A DNA stretch of 64,000 bases from Nocardia jiangxiensis NBRC 101359 (GTDB lineage: Bacteria > Actinomycetota > Actinomycetes > Mycobacteriales > Mycobacteriaceae): the NCBI RefSeq assembly GCF_000308615.1, contig NZ_BAGB01000068.1:248001-312000 (forward strand), read 5' to 3'. The notes beneath the pieces were generated by a model. It was not told where the DNA came from, searched no databases, and worked only from the letters and a program-made list of their open reading frames with translations. Of this stretch, positions 1-10,136 are shown in pieces; the first letter of the stretch is position 1, and each line of letters starts with the position of its first letter. A program made the position numbers and the translations under genes.

Positions 1-853
1 GGTGCAGGAACAGTCCGGAGGGATCGGGCACACCGGCGATGCCGTCGTCGTGCAGTTCGAAACAGCCCACCTCGTCGGCGCTGCCGAAGCGATTCTTCAC
101 CCCGCGCACCATGCGCAGCGTGGAATGTTTGTCGCCCTCGAACTGCAGCACCACGTCGACCAGATGCTCGAGCGTTCGCGGACCGGCGACATTGCCGTCC
201 TTGGTGACGTGCCCGACCAGCAGCACCGCGATACCGCTGGCCTTGGCCAGCGAGGTCAGCGCCGCGGTCACCGCGCGCACCTGCGTCACCCCGCCGATCA
301 CGCCCTCGGCATCCGCGGCCAGCATGGTCTGCACCGAGTCGACCACCAGCAGCGAGGGCCGCACCTGCTCGACATGCCCGAGAATGGTGGCCAGATCCGA
401 TTCGGCGGCGAGGTAGACCCGCTCGTGCACCGCGCCGGTCCGATCGGCGCGCAACCGCACCTGCCCGGCGGACTCCTCGGCGGTCACATAGAGTGCGCGT
501 TCCTCCCGATGACGCGCCCAGCGGTGGGCCACCTCGAGCAGCAACGTCGATTTGCCCACGCCGGGCTCGCCGGACAGCAGCACCACCGAACCGGGCACCA
601 CGCCGCCGCCGAGCACCCGGTCCAACTCGCTCACGCCGGTCGGCCGGGCACGGGTGACCTTCGAATCGATGGTGGAGATCGGTGCGGCGGCCGTCGAGGG
701 CAGCAGGGCCCGCCGCCCGGTCGCGACCGATGCGGGCGCCGCGGCCTGCTCACCGATGGAACCCCATTCACCGCAGGAGGGACAGCGTCCCACCCACTTG
801 GCGACCTCGTGCGAACAGGCGGAGCAGCGGTAGAGCGATTTCACCTTGGGCAC
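1..853 (-). CDS. radA: DNA repair protein RadA (3' end outside window)
   Basis: RecA-like ATPase that promotes branch migration of recombination intermediates. The 284 codons visible contain, in order, an N-terminal C4 zinc finger (YRCSAC near residue 7, then CPSCGEW), the Walker A loop GEPGVGKST near residue 100, and a Walker B-like LLVVDSVQT. The RadA-specific KNRFG motif is present ([12 protein letters not shown]). The GTG start at 853 gives the usual RadA beginning ([12 protein letters not shown]). The C-terminal Lon-like domain lies beyond the window. It is co-directional with lpqE, as in mycobacteria. Long plus-strand frames over this interval are antisense shadows. Confidence 0.95.
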   Translation of the reverse strand, partial: MPKVKSLYRCSACSHEVAKWVGRCPSCGEWGSIGEQAAAPASVATGRRALLPSTAAAPISTIDSKVTRARPTGVSELDRVLGGGVVPGSVVLLSGEPGVGKSTLLLEVAHRWARHREERALYVTAEESAGQVRLRADRTGAVHERVYLAAESDLATILGHVEQVRPSLLVVDSVQTMLAADAEGVIGGVTQVRAVTAALTSLAKASGIAVLLVGHVTKDGNVAGPRTLEHLVDVVLQFEGDKHSTLRMVRGVKNRFGSADEVGCFELHDDGIAGVPDPSGLFLH

Positions 854-957
854 GTGCGCAGCCTAGGGATCGACTCCGACAGACTCCGCGTTCCCCGTCC
901 GGCCGCGCTGTGCGTCACGACTGCTCGGGCCGCCGACGGACCGGTTCCCGCCCCGGA

Positions 958-1632
958 TCAGCTCGCGTTGTTCGGGGCGCTGCCGCCGTCGACCGGAACG
1001 TTCACCAGAACGGTCCCGGCCTCCTTGAAGTTGAAGGTCACCGGATAGGTCGGCCCGGGGGTGATGTCCTTGGTCAGACCCGAGATCTCGACCAGGATCG
1101 GCTTGGCCGCACCGGCGGCCGGCTTACTGGTGGCCGCCGCCGACGCGGAGGTGGACGGCGTGGTGGTGGCGGTGCCGGACGACGGCGCCGTGGTGGTGGT
1201 CGAGGCGGCCGGCGCGTTGGACTGCACGGCCTGCGGGCCGCCCGCGACGACGGTCCGGCCCGGCTCCAGGGTCGTATCAGCCGGGGTGACCTCGACGGTG
1301 CCAAGGTCGGTGGTGATGCTGCTGAGCTCGTCGGGCTTGGACGCGCCCTCGTTGACGACGCTGAACGCGATGAGCGCCTTGCCGCCCTTGGCGTTGGTGT
1401 ACTCCTCGGACTGCGGCAGCAGGATGCGCACATCGCGCAGCGCCACATCGCCCACGTTGGCGGTATTGCCGTTCACCGCCGAGACCTGCCGCGCGGTCTG
1501 CGCGATCTGGCCGGAGCTGCAGCCCGACAGTGCGAGTGCGGCACCCGCTGCCAGCGCGGCAACTGCAACAGCACTGCGGCGCACGGCGCTGCGGCGCGCC
1601 TGGGACGCTGTGGTGGCTTTCAGGGCAGTCAC
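958..1632 (-). CDS. lpqE: LpqE-type lipoprotein
   Basis: 224-residue exported protein of unknown molecular role. After a basic start there is a hydrophobic stretch (AVAALAAGAALALSGCSS) ending in a lipobox, LSGC, so the mature protein should be lipid-anchored at a Cys near residue 35. An Ig-like or copper-chaperone-like beta domain follows, with an acidic and Thr/Ser/Ala-rich linker (TSASAAATSKPAAGA) in the second half. The GTG start at 1632 is chosen because GGAGG lies 8 nt upstream and it directly precedes the signal peptide; the open frame runs further upstream without one. The position next to radA and opposite carD matches lpqE in mycobacteria. Function is not established. Confidence 0.85.
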   Translation of the reverse strand: MTALKATTASQARRSAVRRSAVAVAALAAGAALALSGCSSGQIAQTARQVSAVNGNTANVGDVALRDVRILLPQSEEYTNAKGGKALIAFSVVNEGASKPDELSSITTDLGTVEVTPADTTLEPGRTVVAGGPQAVQSNAPAASTTTTAPSSGTATTTPSTSASAAATSKPAAGAAKPILVEISGLTKDITPGPTYPVTFNFKEAGTVLVNVPVDGGSAPNNAS

Positions 1633-1884
1633 GGGTTGTCCTCCATGTCGACCGGGCTCACTCCACGATGCAGAGTAGTAGTACGGAGCGTAATAGTTGT
1701 CCGGGCGCGCGGATCGACGGGGCCCTGACGGTTTCCCGCGCCACCCCCGCCGCGCACGGGCCCGGCCGTAACTTGTTCTGGCACAACAGGATGCACAACG
1801 TTTTGGTTCTGTCAACCCCCAGCGCCCGGCTGTTGTGGCCCTGACCTGCGTCGTTGATCGCGCCGTTATCGAGTCGCATGTTAA

Positions 1885-2403
<519 letters not shown>

Positions 2404-2405
2404 TC

Positions 2406-3158
2406 GTGAACCAACTGCACGACACCAGTCGTGTCGTGGCATTGGTGCCTGCCGCCGGTCGGGGCGTTCGCCTGGGTGAGTCCATGCCCAAGGCGTTCGT
2501 CCCGGTCGGCGGCAGCCCCATGCTCACACTCGCTACCGACGGCCTGATCGCGTCCGGAGTCGTGGACCACATCGTGATCGCCGCGCCCGCCGAACTCCTC
2601 GACGAGGCGCGAATTCTGCTAGGTCACCGCGCCGAACCGGCATGCCCCGTACCGGTGAGCGTGGTCGCCGGCGGCGCGGAACGCACCGATTCGGTGCGCG
2701 CCGGAATTGCCGCCGCACCGCAGGCCACCCATTTCCTCGTGCACGACGCCGCGCGCGCCCTGACGCCGCCGTCGATGATCGCGCGGGTGGTGGCCGAACT
2801 GAAGTCCGGTTGCCCGGCCGTCGTACCGGGTCTGCCGGTCGCGGACACGATCAAATCCGTGGACGCCGACGGCGAGGTCACCGGCACCCCCGATCGCTCG
2901 GTTCTGCGCGCGATCCAGACTCCCCAGGGCTTCGACGGCCAACTCCTGCGGGACGCCTATGCCGCCGGAATGCACGCGACCGACGACGCGGGCCTGGTCG
3001 AAGCCTTCGGCGCGCGCGTACGCGTGATTCCCGGCGATCCGCTGGCGTTCAAGATCACCACCCCGTTGGATCTGCGCTTGGCCCGCACCCTGCTGGCCGA
3101 GCGCGACACTCCCGGCCGCACCGAGATCTTCGAACAGTTGAACACGGTGACGCGATGA
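2406..3158 (+). CDS. ispD: 2-C-methyl-D-erythritol 4-phosphate cytidylyltransferase
   Basis: Third enzyme of the MEP isoprenoid pathway: joins CTP and MEP to give CDP-ME. 250 residues with the nucleotidyltransferase signature near the N-terminus ([17 protein letters not shown], including the CTP-binding Arg and Lys), VHDAARALT in the middle and the IQTPQGF segment. The GTG start at 2406 lies 2 nt after the carD stop. The stop overlaps the ispF start (ATGA), so translation is probably coupled. ispF catalyses a later step (the IspE step comes between), so the adjacency supports the call. Confidence 0.96.
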   Translation: MNQLHDTSRVVALVPAAGRGVRLGESMPKAFVPVGGSPMLTLATDGLIASGVVDHIVIAAPAELLDEARILLGHRAEPACPVPVSVVAGGAERTDSVRAGIAAAPQATHFLVHDAARALTPPSMIARVVAELKSGCPAVVPGLPVADTIKSVDADGEVTGTPDRSVLRAIQTPQGFDGQLLRDAYAAGMHATDDAGLVEAFGARVRVIPGDPLAFKITTPLDLRLARTLLAERDTPGRTEIFEQLNTVTR

Positions 3159-3640
3159 CCGATCCGGCCGCCATGCGCGTGGGTATCGGCACCGATGTGC
3201 ACCCGATCGAACCCGGCCGTCCCTGCTGGATGGCCGGGCTGCTGTTCGAGGGCGAGAGCGGCTGTGCCGGTCACTCCGACGGTGATGTCGGCGCGCACGC
3301 GCTGTGCGATGCGCTGCTGTCGGCCGCCGGACTGGGCGATGTGGGCGCGGTATTCGGCGTCGGGCGGCCCGAATGGGCCGGCGTGTCCGGTGCGGACATG
3401 CTGCGCGAGGTCCGCCGGCTGCTGGCCGAGGACGGATACACCATCGTCAACGCGGCCCTGCAGATCATTGGCAATCGTCCCAAGATCGGACCTCGCCGTA
3501 GCGAGGCGCAAGATGTCCTGGGAGAATTACTCGGTGCACCGGTTTCGGTGTCCGGCACGACCACCGACGGTCTGGGGCTCACCGGCCGCGGCGAGGGTGT
3601 AGCGGCGGTCGCCACCGCGTTGCTGAGTTGTCGTAACTAA
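3155..3640 (+). CDS. ispF: 2-C-methyl-D-erythritol 2,4-cyclodiphosphate synthase
   Basis: MEP-pathway enzyme that cyclises CDP-ME 2-phosphate with loss of CMP. 161 residues, typical length. Metal-site residues are visible in GIGTDVHPI near the start and the family signature [17 protein letters not shown] follows. The C-terminal [16 protein letters not shown] loop is intact. The ATG at 3155 overlaps the ispD stop; the same frame is open far upstream inside ispD but that part is a shadow. Confidence 0.96.
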   Translation: MTDPAAMRVGIGTDVHPIEPGRPCWMAGLLFEGESGCAGHSDGDVGAHALCDALLSAAGLGDVGAVFGVGRPEWAGVSGADMLREVRRLLAEDGYTIVNAALQIIGNRPKIGPRRSEAQDVLGELLGAPVSVSGTTTDGLGLTGRGEGVAAVATALLSCRN

Positions 3641-3715
3641 CTCGCCCGCACCCCTGAGCTGCCGGATATCCCGTACCCGGCACCTGCCCCGTACCTCATG
3701 CAAAATTCCTGACAG

Positions 3716-3721
3716 TAGGAT
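3716..3721 (+). promoter_or_regulatory. Possible -10 element of a leaderless cysS transcript
   Basis: TAGGAT fits the actinobacterial -10 consensus TANNNT and ends 8 nt before the cysS GTG. I see no Shine-Dalgarno sequence in that interval, so the transcript may begin at the start codon. The -35 region is weak. Inference only. Confidence 0.35.
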
Positions 3722-3729
3722 GGCTGGTC

Positions 3730-5136
3730 GTGACTCTGCGCCTCTTCGACACCGCGACGCGGACCCTGCGTGATTTCACGCCTCTGGTCCCCGGCCGAGC
3801 GTCGATATATCTCTGTGGCGCCACGGTGCAGGGCGAGCCGCATATCGGACACGTCCGCAGTGGAGTCGCGTTCGACGTCCTGCGCCGTTGGCTGGTCGCG
3901 GGCGGTTACGACGTCGCATTCGTGCGAAATGTCACCGATATCGACGACAAGATCCTGAACAAGGCCGCCGCGGCGGGCCGCCCCTGGTGGGAGTGGGCCG
4001 CCACGCACGAGCGCGCCTTCGACCGCGCCTATGCCGCACTCGGCGTGCTACCCCCGTCGGTGGAGCCGCGCGCGACCGGGCACATCACCCAGATGGTCGA
4101 GATGATGCAGCGGCTGATCGACCGCGGTCACGCCTACGCCTCGTCCGGGAACGTCTACTTCGATGTGCGCAGCTATCCCGAATACGGCGCACTGTCCGGG
4201 CACAAGCTCGACGACGTGCATCAGGGTGAGAGCGCGGGCGAGGGGAAACGCGATCCGCGCGACTTCACGCTGTGGAAGGCCGCCAAACCCGATGAGCCGA
4301 CCTGGCCCTCGCCGTGGGGTCCGGGCCGCCCCGGCTGGCATCTGGAATGCTCGGCGATGGCCGGGTTCTATCTCGGCCCGGAATTCGACATCCACTGCGG
4401 CGGTATGGATCTGGTGTTCCCACACCACGAGAACGAAATCGCCCAATCCCGTGCCGCCGGTGACGGTTTCGCGCGGTACTGGTTGCACAACGGCTGGGTG
4501 ACCCTGGGCGGGGAGAAGATGTCCAAGTCGCTCGGCAACACCCTGGCCGTGCCGAATGTGCTCGAAAACGTTCGGGCCGTGGAACTTCGGTTCTATCTGG
4601 GCAGTGCGCACTACAGCTCTATGCTGGAGTACTCCGATCAGGCGCTGCGCGATGCGGCCCAGACCTATCAGCGGCTCGAGGCGTTCGTCCGCCGCGCGAC
4701 CGAACGCCTGGGCGAGGTTCCGGTCGGCAAGTGGACCGACGCGTTCGCCGAGGCGCTGGACGATAATCTCGGAATTCCCAAGGCGCTGGCCGAAATTCAT
4801 CGGGTCGTGCACGAGGGCAACAAGGCCCTGGAATCCGCCGCGACCGACACCGCCCGCGAGGCGGCCGGACAGGTGCGTGCGATGCTCGGCATCCTGGGTG
4901 TGGATCCGCTGGATCCGCACTGGTCCGGGCCGCAGGATTCCTCCTCGGCGAACGACGCGCTGGAGATTCTGGTGCGCGCCGAACTCGAGCGCCGGCAGCA
5001 CGCCCGCGCCACGAAGGACTGGGCCGAGGCCGACGCGGTGCGCGATCGGCTGCACGAGGCGGGGGTCGAGGTCACCGACACACCCGACGGCCCCGAATGG
5101 TCGCTGGTGTCACCGACGGCACGAAAGGCGAACTGA
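3730..5136 (+). CDS. cysS: Cysteinyl-tRNA synthetase
   Basis: Class I aminoacyl-tRNA synthetase charging tRNA-Cys. 468 residues. The HIGH-type motif appears as PHIGHVRS near residue 37, the KMSKS loop as KMSKSLGN, and zinc ligands in YLCG, the Cys of LECSAM, and the [15 protein letters not shown] segment. The C-terminal anticodon-binding part is complete ([21 protein letters not shown]). The GTG start at 3730 gives the normal family start ([17 protein letters not shown]). The stop overlaps the next ATG by one base. The frame reading 4556-6214 is a shadow. Confidence 0.97.
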   Translation: MTLRLFDTATRTLRDFTPLVPGRASIYLCGATVQGEPHIGHVRSGVAFDVLRRWLVAGGYDVAFVRNVTDIDDKILNKAAAAGRPWWEWAATHERAFDRAYAALGVLPPSVEPRATGHITQMVEMMQRLIDRGHAYASSGNVYFDVRSYPEYGALSGHKLDDVHQGESAGEGKRDPRDFTLWKAAKPDEPTWPSPWGPGRPGWHLECSAMAGFYLGPEFDIHCGGMDLVFPHHENEIAQSRAAGDGFARYWLHNGWVTLGGEKMSKSLGNTLAVPNVLENVRAVELRFYLGSAHYSSMLEYSDQALRDAAQTYQRLEAFVRRATERLGEVPVGKWTDAFAEALDDNLGIPKALAEIHRVVHEGNKALESAATDTAREAAGQVRAMLGILGVDPLDPHWSGPQDSSSANDALEILVRAELERRQHARATKDWAEADAVRDRLHEAGVEVTDTPDGPEWSLVSPTARKAN

Positions 5137-6110
5137 TGGCAGGCAATTCGCAACGGCGCGGTGCGGTGCGCAAGGGCGGCACCAAGAAGGGCCAGGTGGT
5201 CGGGTCCGGCGGGAAACGTCGTCGTGGACTCGAGGGCCGGGGCGCGACCCCGCCCGCGACCGAGCGCAAATACCATCCCGCGGCCAAGCGGGCCGCCGCG
5301 GCGGCCAAGGCCGCGGCCAAATCCGGCGGTGGTTCGGGCGGCGGCCGGGTTGCCGGACGCCGCAACGCCGATGGACCCGAACTGGTGCTCGGCCGCAATC
5401 CGGTGGTGGAGTGCCTGCGCGCCGGCGTCCCGGCGACGGCGCTGTACGTCGCGGTGGGCACCGAGAACGACGAACGGCTCACCGCCTCGGTGAAACTCGC
5501 CGCCGACGCCGGTATCTCGATCCTGGAGGTGCCGCGCACCGACCTGGATCGCATGAGCTCCAACGGATTACACCAGGGCATGGCCCTGCAGGTGCCGCCG
5601 TACCGGTACGTCCATCCGGACGATCTGCTCGAATCCGCCCGCGGCTCGGGCGAACCCGCGTTGCTGGTGGCGCTGGACAACATCTCCGATCCGCGCAATC
5701 TCGGTGCGGTCATCCGCTCGGTCGCCGCCTTCGGCGGACACGGCGTGGTGATTCCGCAGCGGCGCAGCGCGAGCGTCACGGCGGTGGCCTGGCGGACCAG
5801 CGCCGGCGCCGCGGCGCGGCTGCCCGTCGCGCGTGCGACGAATCTGACTCGCACACTGAAGGATTGGGCCTCGACCGGCGTGCAGATCGTCGGCCTGGAC
5901 GCGGGCGGGGACACCGTCCTGGACGAATTCGACGGCACCGCACCGACGGTCGTGGTGGTCGGTTCGGAGGGCAAGGGCCTGTCCCGGCTGGTGCGCGAGA
6001 CCTGCGACGAGATTCTGAGCATCCCGATGGCCGGGCCGGTCGAATCGCTGAACGCGTCGGTCGCGGCGGGTGTCGTACTGGCCGACATCGCACGTCAGCG
6101 CCGGTCCTGA
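5136..6110 (+). CDS. rlmB: 23S rRNA 2'-O-methyltransferase, RlmB/TrmH family
   Basis: SPOUT-class methyltransferase modifying a ribose in 23S rRNA, inferred from family. 324 residues: a long basic, low-complexity N-terminus (residues 1-75, rich in K, A and G), a substrate-binding domain ([14 protein letters not shown]), and the knotted catalytic domain with motif 1 [14 protein letters not shown], motif 2 [15 protein letters not shown] and motif 3 [17 protein letters not shown]. The ATG shares its A with the cysS stop, a one-base overlap typical of coupled translation. The basic extension is common in actinobacterial members. The exact target nucleotide cannot be told from sequence. Confidence 0.9.
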   Translation: MAGNSQRRGAVRKGGTKKGQVVGSGGKRRRGLEGRGATPPATERKYHPAAKRAAAAAKAAAKSGGGSGGGRVAGRRNADGPELVLGRNPVVECLRAGVPATALYVAVGTENDERLTASVKLAADAGISILEVPRTDLDRMSSNGLHQGMALQVPPYRYVHPDDLLESARGSGEPALLVALDNISDPRNLGAVIRSVAAFGGHGVVIPQRRSASVTAVAWRTSAGAAARLPVARATNLTRTLKDWASTGVQIVGLDAGGDTVLDEFDGTAPTVVVVGSEGKGLSRLVRETCDEILSIPMAGPVESLNASVAAGVVLADIARQRRS

Positions 6111-6123
6111 CCGAGCCGAATCG

Positions 6124-6159
6124 GCCCGTCCGGGAGGGGAATTGCGCCCGCGGACGGGC
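6124..6159 (+). terminator. Probable terminator after rlmB
   Basis: GCCCGTCC (6124-6131) and GGACGGGC (6152-6159) form a perfect 8-bp stem with a 20-nt loop, 14 nt after the rlmB stop. There is no U-tract, as is usual in high-GC actinobacteria. Confidence 0.4.
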
Positions 6160-6223
6160 GGGTCGAGGTGAATTGGCGCGCGTCCGGCCGATGAAACGGC
6201 CCGTGTCACCGTAGACTTGGACG

Positions 6224-6553
6224 GTGTCCATGTGGAATGAGCAGCCCTACTGGGGAGAGCTGCCCGATCAACCGGTCGGTCCGGCGGTCGAGCACCCGCA
6301 CGCGACGACCGTGCTGCTGCTCGGCATCCTGAGCATATTTTGTTGCGGCGCACTGGGTCCGGTTGCGTGGGTCCTGGGTAAGCAGGCGCTGAATCAGATC
6401 GAGCAGTCCGATCAGCTCAATCACGCCTACGGCGCCACGCTCGGCGGACGCTCGCAGATACTCGTCGGATACGTCCTGGGCATCATCGGCACAGTCCTGA
6501 TGGTCCTGGTGGCCATCGTCTTCCTGCTGATGGTCCTCGGCGGACGCGCCTGA
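6224..6553 (+). CDS. DUF4190-type small membrane protein
   Basis: 109 residues, function unknown. A Pro-rich cytoplasmic start is followed by two hydrophobic segments (about residues 28-50, VLLLGILSIFCCGALGPVAW, and 80-105) separated by the short amphipathic KQALNQIEQS hinge that typifies DUF4190 proteins. The first codon is GTG 6224 or ATG 6230; I see no clear ribosome binding site to choose between them. A promoter-like region lies upstream and the gene stands alone, convergent with the crotonase gene. Confidence 0.75.
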   Translation: MSMWNEQPYWGELPDQPVGPAVEHPHATTVLLLGILSIFCCGALGPVAWVLGKQALNQIEQSDQLNHAYGATLGGRSQILVGYVLGIIGTVLMVLVAIVFLLMVLGGRA

Positions 6554-6566
6554 ACCAACCGGGTCG

Positions 6567-7376
6567 TCAGTCCAGTCCGGGACGCTCGGGCTCGGACGGC
6601 ACTTCCCAGGCGGGCCATTCACTGCTGATGCTGCCGGTCCATCGGGGCGGGCGGCGGTCGCGGAATGCGGCCATCCCCTCACCTCCGTCGAGGCTCCGCC
6701 CGACGTAGCCGTTCAACTCGGTCTCCATCCGGCCGACCGCCTCCTGGGTCATTCCCAGGCCCTCCCACAGCAGCCGTTTGGACAGCGCCGCGGGAAGCGG
6801 TGCGGATCCGCCCGCGATGTCGTGTGCGACGGCCATAGCGGTCGGCAGCACCTCGGAGCCGTGCAGGCAGCCGTTGGCCAGGCCCATCGACTTGGCCTCC
6901 TCGCCGTCGAAGGTGCGGCCGGTGAGCATGATGTCCGCGGCATTGGCCATGCCGACCAGCCGGGGCAGCGTCCAGTGCGCATAGCCGTCGGCCAGGACTG
7001 CGCGACGGACCTGATTGAGTCCGTACACCGCGTCGCGGGCCATGTATCGCAGATCGCACTGCAGTGCCAGGGCCAGTCCGACGCCGACCGCGTGGCCGTT
7101 GACCGCCGCGATCACCGGTTTGCGCACCCGCCACGGCGGCGGATCGAGGGTGGCGCTGACCTCGCCGACCCGGTGGGACAGATCCGCGCCAGCGCAGAAG
7201 GCCGGTGGCGTCCCGGTGAGCACGACCGCGCGGATCGCGTCCTCGACATCGCAACGGCGCAGGGCCGCACCGAGTTCGTCGGTCAACTCCGGAGTCAGCG
7301 CGTTCTGCTGAGCCGGACGATTGAGCGTGAGTACCGCGACGCCGCCGGAAACATCCACGTGCAGTTCCGAACTCAT
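6567..7376 (-). CDS. Enoyl-CoA hydratase/isomerase family protein
   Basis: Crotonase-fold enzyme acting on acyl-CoA thioesters, 269 residues. The oxyanion-hole motifs are FCAGADLS (about residue 60) and HAVGVGLALALQCD (about residue 95). The C-terminal ETELNGYVGRSLDGGEGMAAF helix fits the family. Catalytic Glu residues of true hydratases are not obvious, so the reaction cannot be assigned. The ATG at 7376 has GGAAGGA 6 nt upstream; the frame continues to 7454 without support. It is divergent from the alpha/beta hydrolase gene across 269 nt with no other gene. Confidence 0.85.
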   Translation of the reverse strand: MSSELHVDVSGGVAVLTLNRPAQQNALTPELTDELGAALRRCDVEDAIRAVVLTGTPPAFCAGADLSHRVGEVSATLDPPPWRVRKPVIAAVNGHAVGVGLALALQCDLRYMARDAVYGLNQVRRAVLADGYAHWTLPRLVGMANAADIMLTGRTFDGEEAKSMGLANGCLHGSEVLPTAMAVAHDIAGGSAPLPAALSKRLLWEGLGMTQEAVGRMETELNGYVGRSLDGGEGMAAFRDRRPPRWTGSISSEWPAWEVPSEPERPGLD

Positions 7377-7645
7377 GCAGTGTCCTTCCGGCGCGAACAG
7401 GTCCGCCGCGACGGATCGTCGCAGCTGTTCCCGACCGCAGATGTCTTTCCGCACGACCCGGCCTCACGCGGCGTGAGGCCGCCCCGGACGTGCTGTGTAC
7501 CTGCCGCACGAGCCGATCCGAGGGACCCGCTCTTGCGTGCGACAACATCCTAGGACACCGGCGCCGGGTATCCCGGGGGCGTGCGCATTCAGGACATTCA
7601 CACCCGCCGACGCGGCCGAGGGAGTCCGCCGTATGGTCGGAGCCG

Positions 7646-8389
7646 ATGCTGATCGACGAGGGTGGCACAGGTGTGCCGATTCTGCTGTTGCACGGGCTCA
7701 TGGGCAGCGCGCGGACGTGGCGCGCACAACTGGACTGGCTGCGCCCGTTCGGGCGGCTCTACACCTTCGACGCGGCCGGACACGGTCGGCCCGCGCCCCC
7801 GGAACTGACCACCGAGGCGTTCGTGGCGGATCTGGCCACGGCCACCGCGCAGATCACCGAGCCGATGGTGGTGATCGGTCACTCGATGGGCGGACTGCAC
7901 GGGTGGATGTTCGCCGCGGCCCATCCGGACCGGGTGCGTGCGCTGGTGGTCGAGGATATGGCTCCGGACTTCCGCGGCCGCACCGCGCGGGACTGGGCGG
8001 AGATGATCGAAGCCTGGCCGCAGCCGTTCCCGGACCAGGACGCGGTCCTGGATTTCTTCGGTCCGGTGGCCGGACGCTACTTCCTGCAGGCCTTCGCCCA
8101 CGGCCCCGACGGTTACCGATTGCACGGCGCGGTCACGACCTTCCGGGATATCTCCGAGGAGTGGGGCACCCGGGACTTCTGGTCGCAGTGGGATGCCGTG
8201 CGCGTGCCCGCCCTGCTGATCGAGGGCGAGCACACCATCACCCCGCCCGGCCAGATGCGTCGCATGGCCGCCGATCATCCGCAGGCTCGCCACGTCCTGG
8301 TTCCCGATGCGGGCCACCTCGTGCACGACGACCAGCCCGCCGCCTATCGCGCCGAGGTCACCCGCTTCCTGTCCGAGGTCCTGGGCTGA
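7646..8389 (+). CDS. Alpha/beta hydrolase
   Basis: 247-residue hydrolase of unknown substrate. The oxyanion segment is LLLHGLMGSARTW, the nucleophile elbow GHSMGG places Ser at residue 80, the acid lies in the EGEHTI region and the base in DAGHLVHDD. No signal peptide, so cytoplasmic. The ATG at 7646 starts just before the first beta strand (LIDEGGTGVPILLLHG); earlier in-frame starts to 7490 would add an implausible Arg-rich leader. It is followed after 148 nt by the acyl-CoA dehydrogenase gene. Confidence 0.88.
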   Translation: MLIDEGGTGVPILLLHGLMGSARTWRAQLDWLRPFGRLYTFDAAGHGRPAPPELTTEAFVADLATATAQITEPMVVIGHSMGGLHGWMFAAAHPDRVRALVVEDMAPDFRGRTARDWAEMIEAWPQPFPDQDAVLDFFGPVAGRYFLQAFAHGPDGYRLHGAVTTFRDISEEWGTRDFWSQWDAVRVPALLIEGEHTITPPGQMRRMAADHPQARHVLVPDAGHLVHDDQPAAYRAEVTRFLSEVLG

Positions 8390-8537
8390 TCCACTGCGGA
8401 ATGTATCCGTGATCCTGCTCGCCGATCAGCGCCGTGAAGTGCGACGTTGTGCGCGATGAGATTTGAGGGCGTCTGCCGTCAGTCCGTGTCGAGATGCGTC
8501 GTATGCTCGTCGCAGGCCAACGAACGAAGGTGACCAG

Positions 8538-9710
8538 ATGATCGATTTCTCGATTCCCGCCGACCTCGCCGCCGAACGTGATCGGGTGCGGCAGTTCGTC
8601 ATCGACAAGATCGTTCCCTACGAGCGCGATCCCCGGGTGACCTCGCACGGGCCGACCGACGACCTGCGTCAGGAGCTGGTGGAGCTGGCGCGAGCGGAGA
8701 AGTTGCTGACCGTGCAGGCCCCGGTCGAGCTGGGCGGGCGCGGACTCACCCACGTCGAGCAGGCCGTGCTGTACGAGGCGGCGGGCTGGTCCACGCTCGG
8801 ACCGGTCGCGATGAACTGCGCCGCACCCGACGAGGGCAATATGTTCCTGCTGTCCAAGGTCGCGGACGCGCAGCAGATCGACCGGTACCTGATGCCGGTG
8901 ATCACCGGACACCAGCGTTCGGTCTTCGCGATGACCGAACCGGACGGGGCCGGATCGGATCCGGGTCAGCTGGCCACCACCGCCACCTTCGACGGCGAGA
9001 ATTTCACCGTCAACGGCCGCAAATGGCTCATCACCGGCGCGGACGGGGCCAAGACCTGGATCATCATGGCCCGGCTCGAGGCCAACCCACACCTGCCCGA
9101 GGGACCGACACTGTTCCTCACCGAGGGCGACACTCCCGGCATCGTCATCGAGCGCACGATGAACACCATGGACCGCAACTACGTCGGCGGGCACGGCGTG
9201 GTGCGATTCGAGAACCTCACGCTGCCAAGGGAATCCGTCCTCGGCGAGACCGGCCAGGCACTGCGGTACGCGCAGCTGCGGCTGGCCCCGGCCCGCCTGA
9301 CGCACTGCATGCGCTGGCTCGGCGCGGCCGAACGGGCACAGAGCATCGCGGTCGAGCACGCGCGCACCCGCACCGCATTCGGCAAGCCCATCGGCGAGCA
9401 CGAGGGCGTGTCGTTCCTGTTGGCGGACAACGAGATCGCGCTGCACCAATGCCGCCTGACCATCTGGCACGCCTGCTGGCTGATGGACAACGGCCACAAG
9501 GCCCGGCACGAGAGTTCGATCGCCAAATCCAGTGTGTCCGAAGAACTTTTCAAGGTCGCGGATCGCTGCGTCCAGGTTCTCGGCGGCATCGGCATCAGCG
9601 ACGAGACGGTCGTGGAGATGATCTTCCGCGATATGCGCGCCTTCCGCCTGTACGACGGTCCCACCGAGGTCCACAAGTGGGCCATCGGGCGTCAGGTGCT
9701 GCGCGGCTAG
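8538..9710 (+). CDS. Acyl-CoA dehydrogenase
   Basis: Flavoprotein oxidising acyl-CoA to enoyl-CoA, 390 residues. It has the flavin-binding FAMTEPDGAGSDP segment (about residue 130), the middle beta domain, and the C-terminal VLGGIGISDETVVEMIFRD. The usual Glu base position in YEG is Asp here (LYDGPTEVHKWAIGR), the arrangement found in ACAD10/11-like members rather than short-chain dehydrogenases. The ATG at 8538 has AAGG about 10 nt upstream and begins the first helix (IDFSIPADLAAERD). Followed 9 nt later by mhuD; they may be co-transcribed. Substrate unknown. Confidence 0.92.
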   Translation: MIDFSIPADLAAERDRVRQFVIDKIVPYERDPRVTSHGPTDDLRQELVELARAEKLLTVQAPVELGGRGLTHVEQAVLYEAAGWSTLGPVAMNCAAPDEGNMFLLSKVADAQQIDRYLMPVITGHQRSVFAMTEPDGAGSDPGQLATTATFDGENFTVNGRKWLITGADGAKTWIIMARLEANPHLPEGPTLFLTEGDTPGIVIERTMNTMDRNYVGGHGVVRFENLTLPRESVLGETGQALRYAQLRLAPARLTHCMRWLGAAERAQSIAVEHARTRTAFGKPIGEHEGVSFLLADNEIALHQCRLTIWHACWLMDNGHKARHESSIAKSSVSEELFKVADRCVQVLGGIGISDETVVEMIFRDMRAFRLYDGPTEVHKWAIGRQVLRG

Positions 9711-9719
9711 CATGGCCTC

Positions 9720-10034
9720 ATGGCTGTTGTGAAGATCAATGCGATCGAGGTCCCCGAGGGTGCGGGGCCCGAATTGGAGAAGCGGTTCGCGGGCCGCGCG
9801 CACGCGGTGGAGAACTCGCCCGGCTTCCTCGGGTTCCAGCTGCTGCGCCCGGTCGCCGGAGACAATCGGTACTTCGTTGTCACGCAGTGGGATTCGGAGG
9901 AGTCCTTCGCCGCGTGGCGGGACGGCCCGGCCAAGACGGCGCACGCGGGTGATCCGTCCCGAAAGCCGGTGTCGACCGGCGCCTCGCTGCTCGAGTTCGA
10001 GGTCGTGCTCGACGTCGCGGCCAAGCCCGCCTAG
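9720..10034 (+). CDS. mhuD: Haem-degrading monooxygenase, MhuD type
   Basis: Antibiotic-biosynthesis-monooxygenase-fold (ABM) enzyme that degrades haem to release iron, by close resemblance to M. tuberculosis MhuD. 104 residues. The residues known to matter in MhuD are at the same numbers here: Asn7 in VVKINAIEV, Trp66 in FAAWRDGP and His75 in KTAHAGD. The segment RAHAVENSPGFLGFQLLRP is nearly identical to the mycobacterial protein. The ATG at 9720 follows the acyl-CoA dehydrogenase stop by 9 nt. It is convergent with osmC across a double hairpin. Haem rather than another substrate is an inference from family identity. Confidence 0.93.
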   Translation: MAVVKINAIEVPEGAGPELEKRFAGRAHAVENSPGFLGFQLLRPVAGDNRYFVVTQWDSEESFAAWRDGPAKTAHAGDPSRKPVSTGASLLEFEVVLDVAAKPA

Positions 10035-10051
10035 TTCGCAAATTCGCTGTT

Positions 10052-10105
10052 CACCCGGTTCGTAGCGGGTGGATCGGGCCCCGCGTGCGATGTCGCCGGG
10101 GCCCG
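10052..10105. terminator. Bidirectional terminator between mhuD and osmC
   Basis: Two adjacent hairpins in the convergent gap: CACCCG (10052-10057)/CGGGTG (10066-10071), and a perfect 9-bp CGGGCCCCG (10075-10083)/CGGGGCCCG (10097-10105). It could end transcripts from both sides. Confidence 0.6.
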
Positions 10106-10136
10106 GTCCGTGCGCAGGCTCGACCCGCGCGATGCC

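Noticed and set aside
2-1048. Plus-strand frame over the window start
   Set aside because: Opposite radA and lpqE, whose motifs are unmistakable.
4048-5055. Minus-strand frame over cysS
   Set aside because: Shadow of the synthetase gene with no motif.
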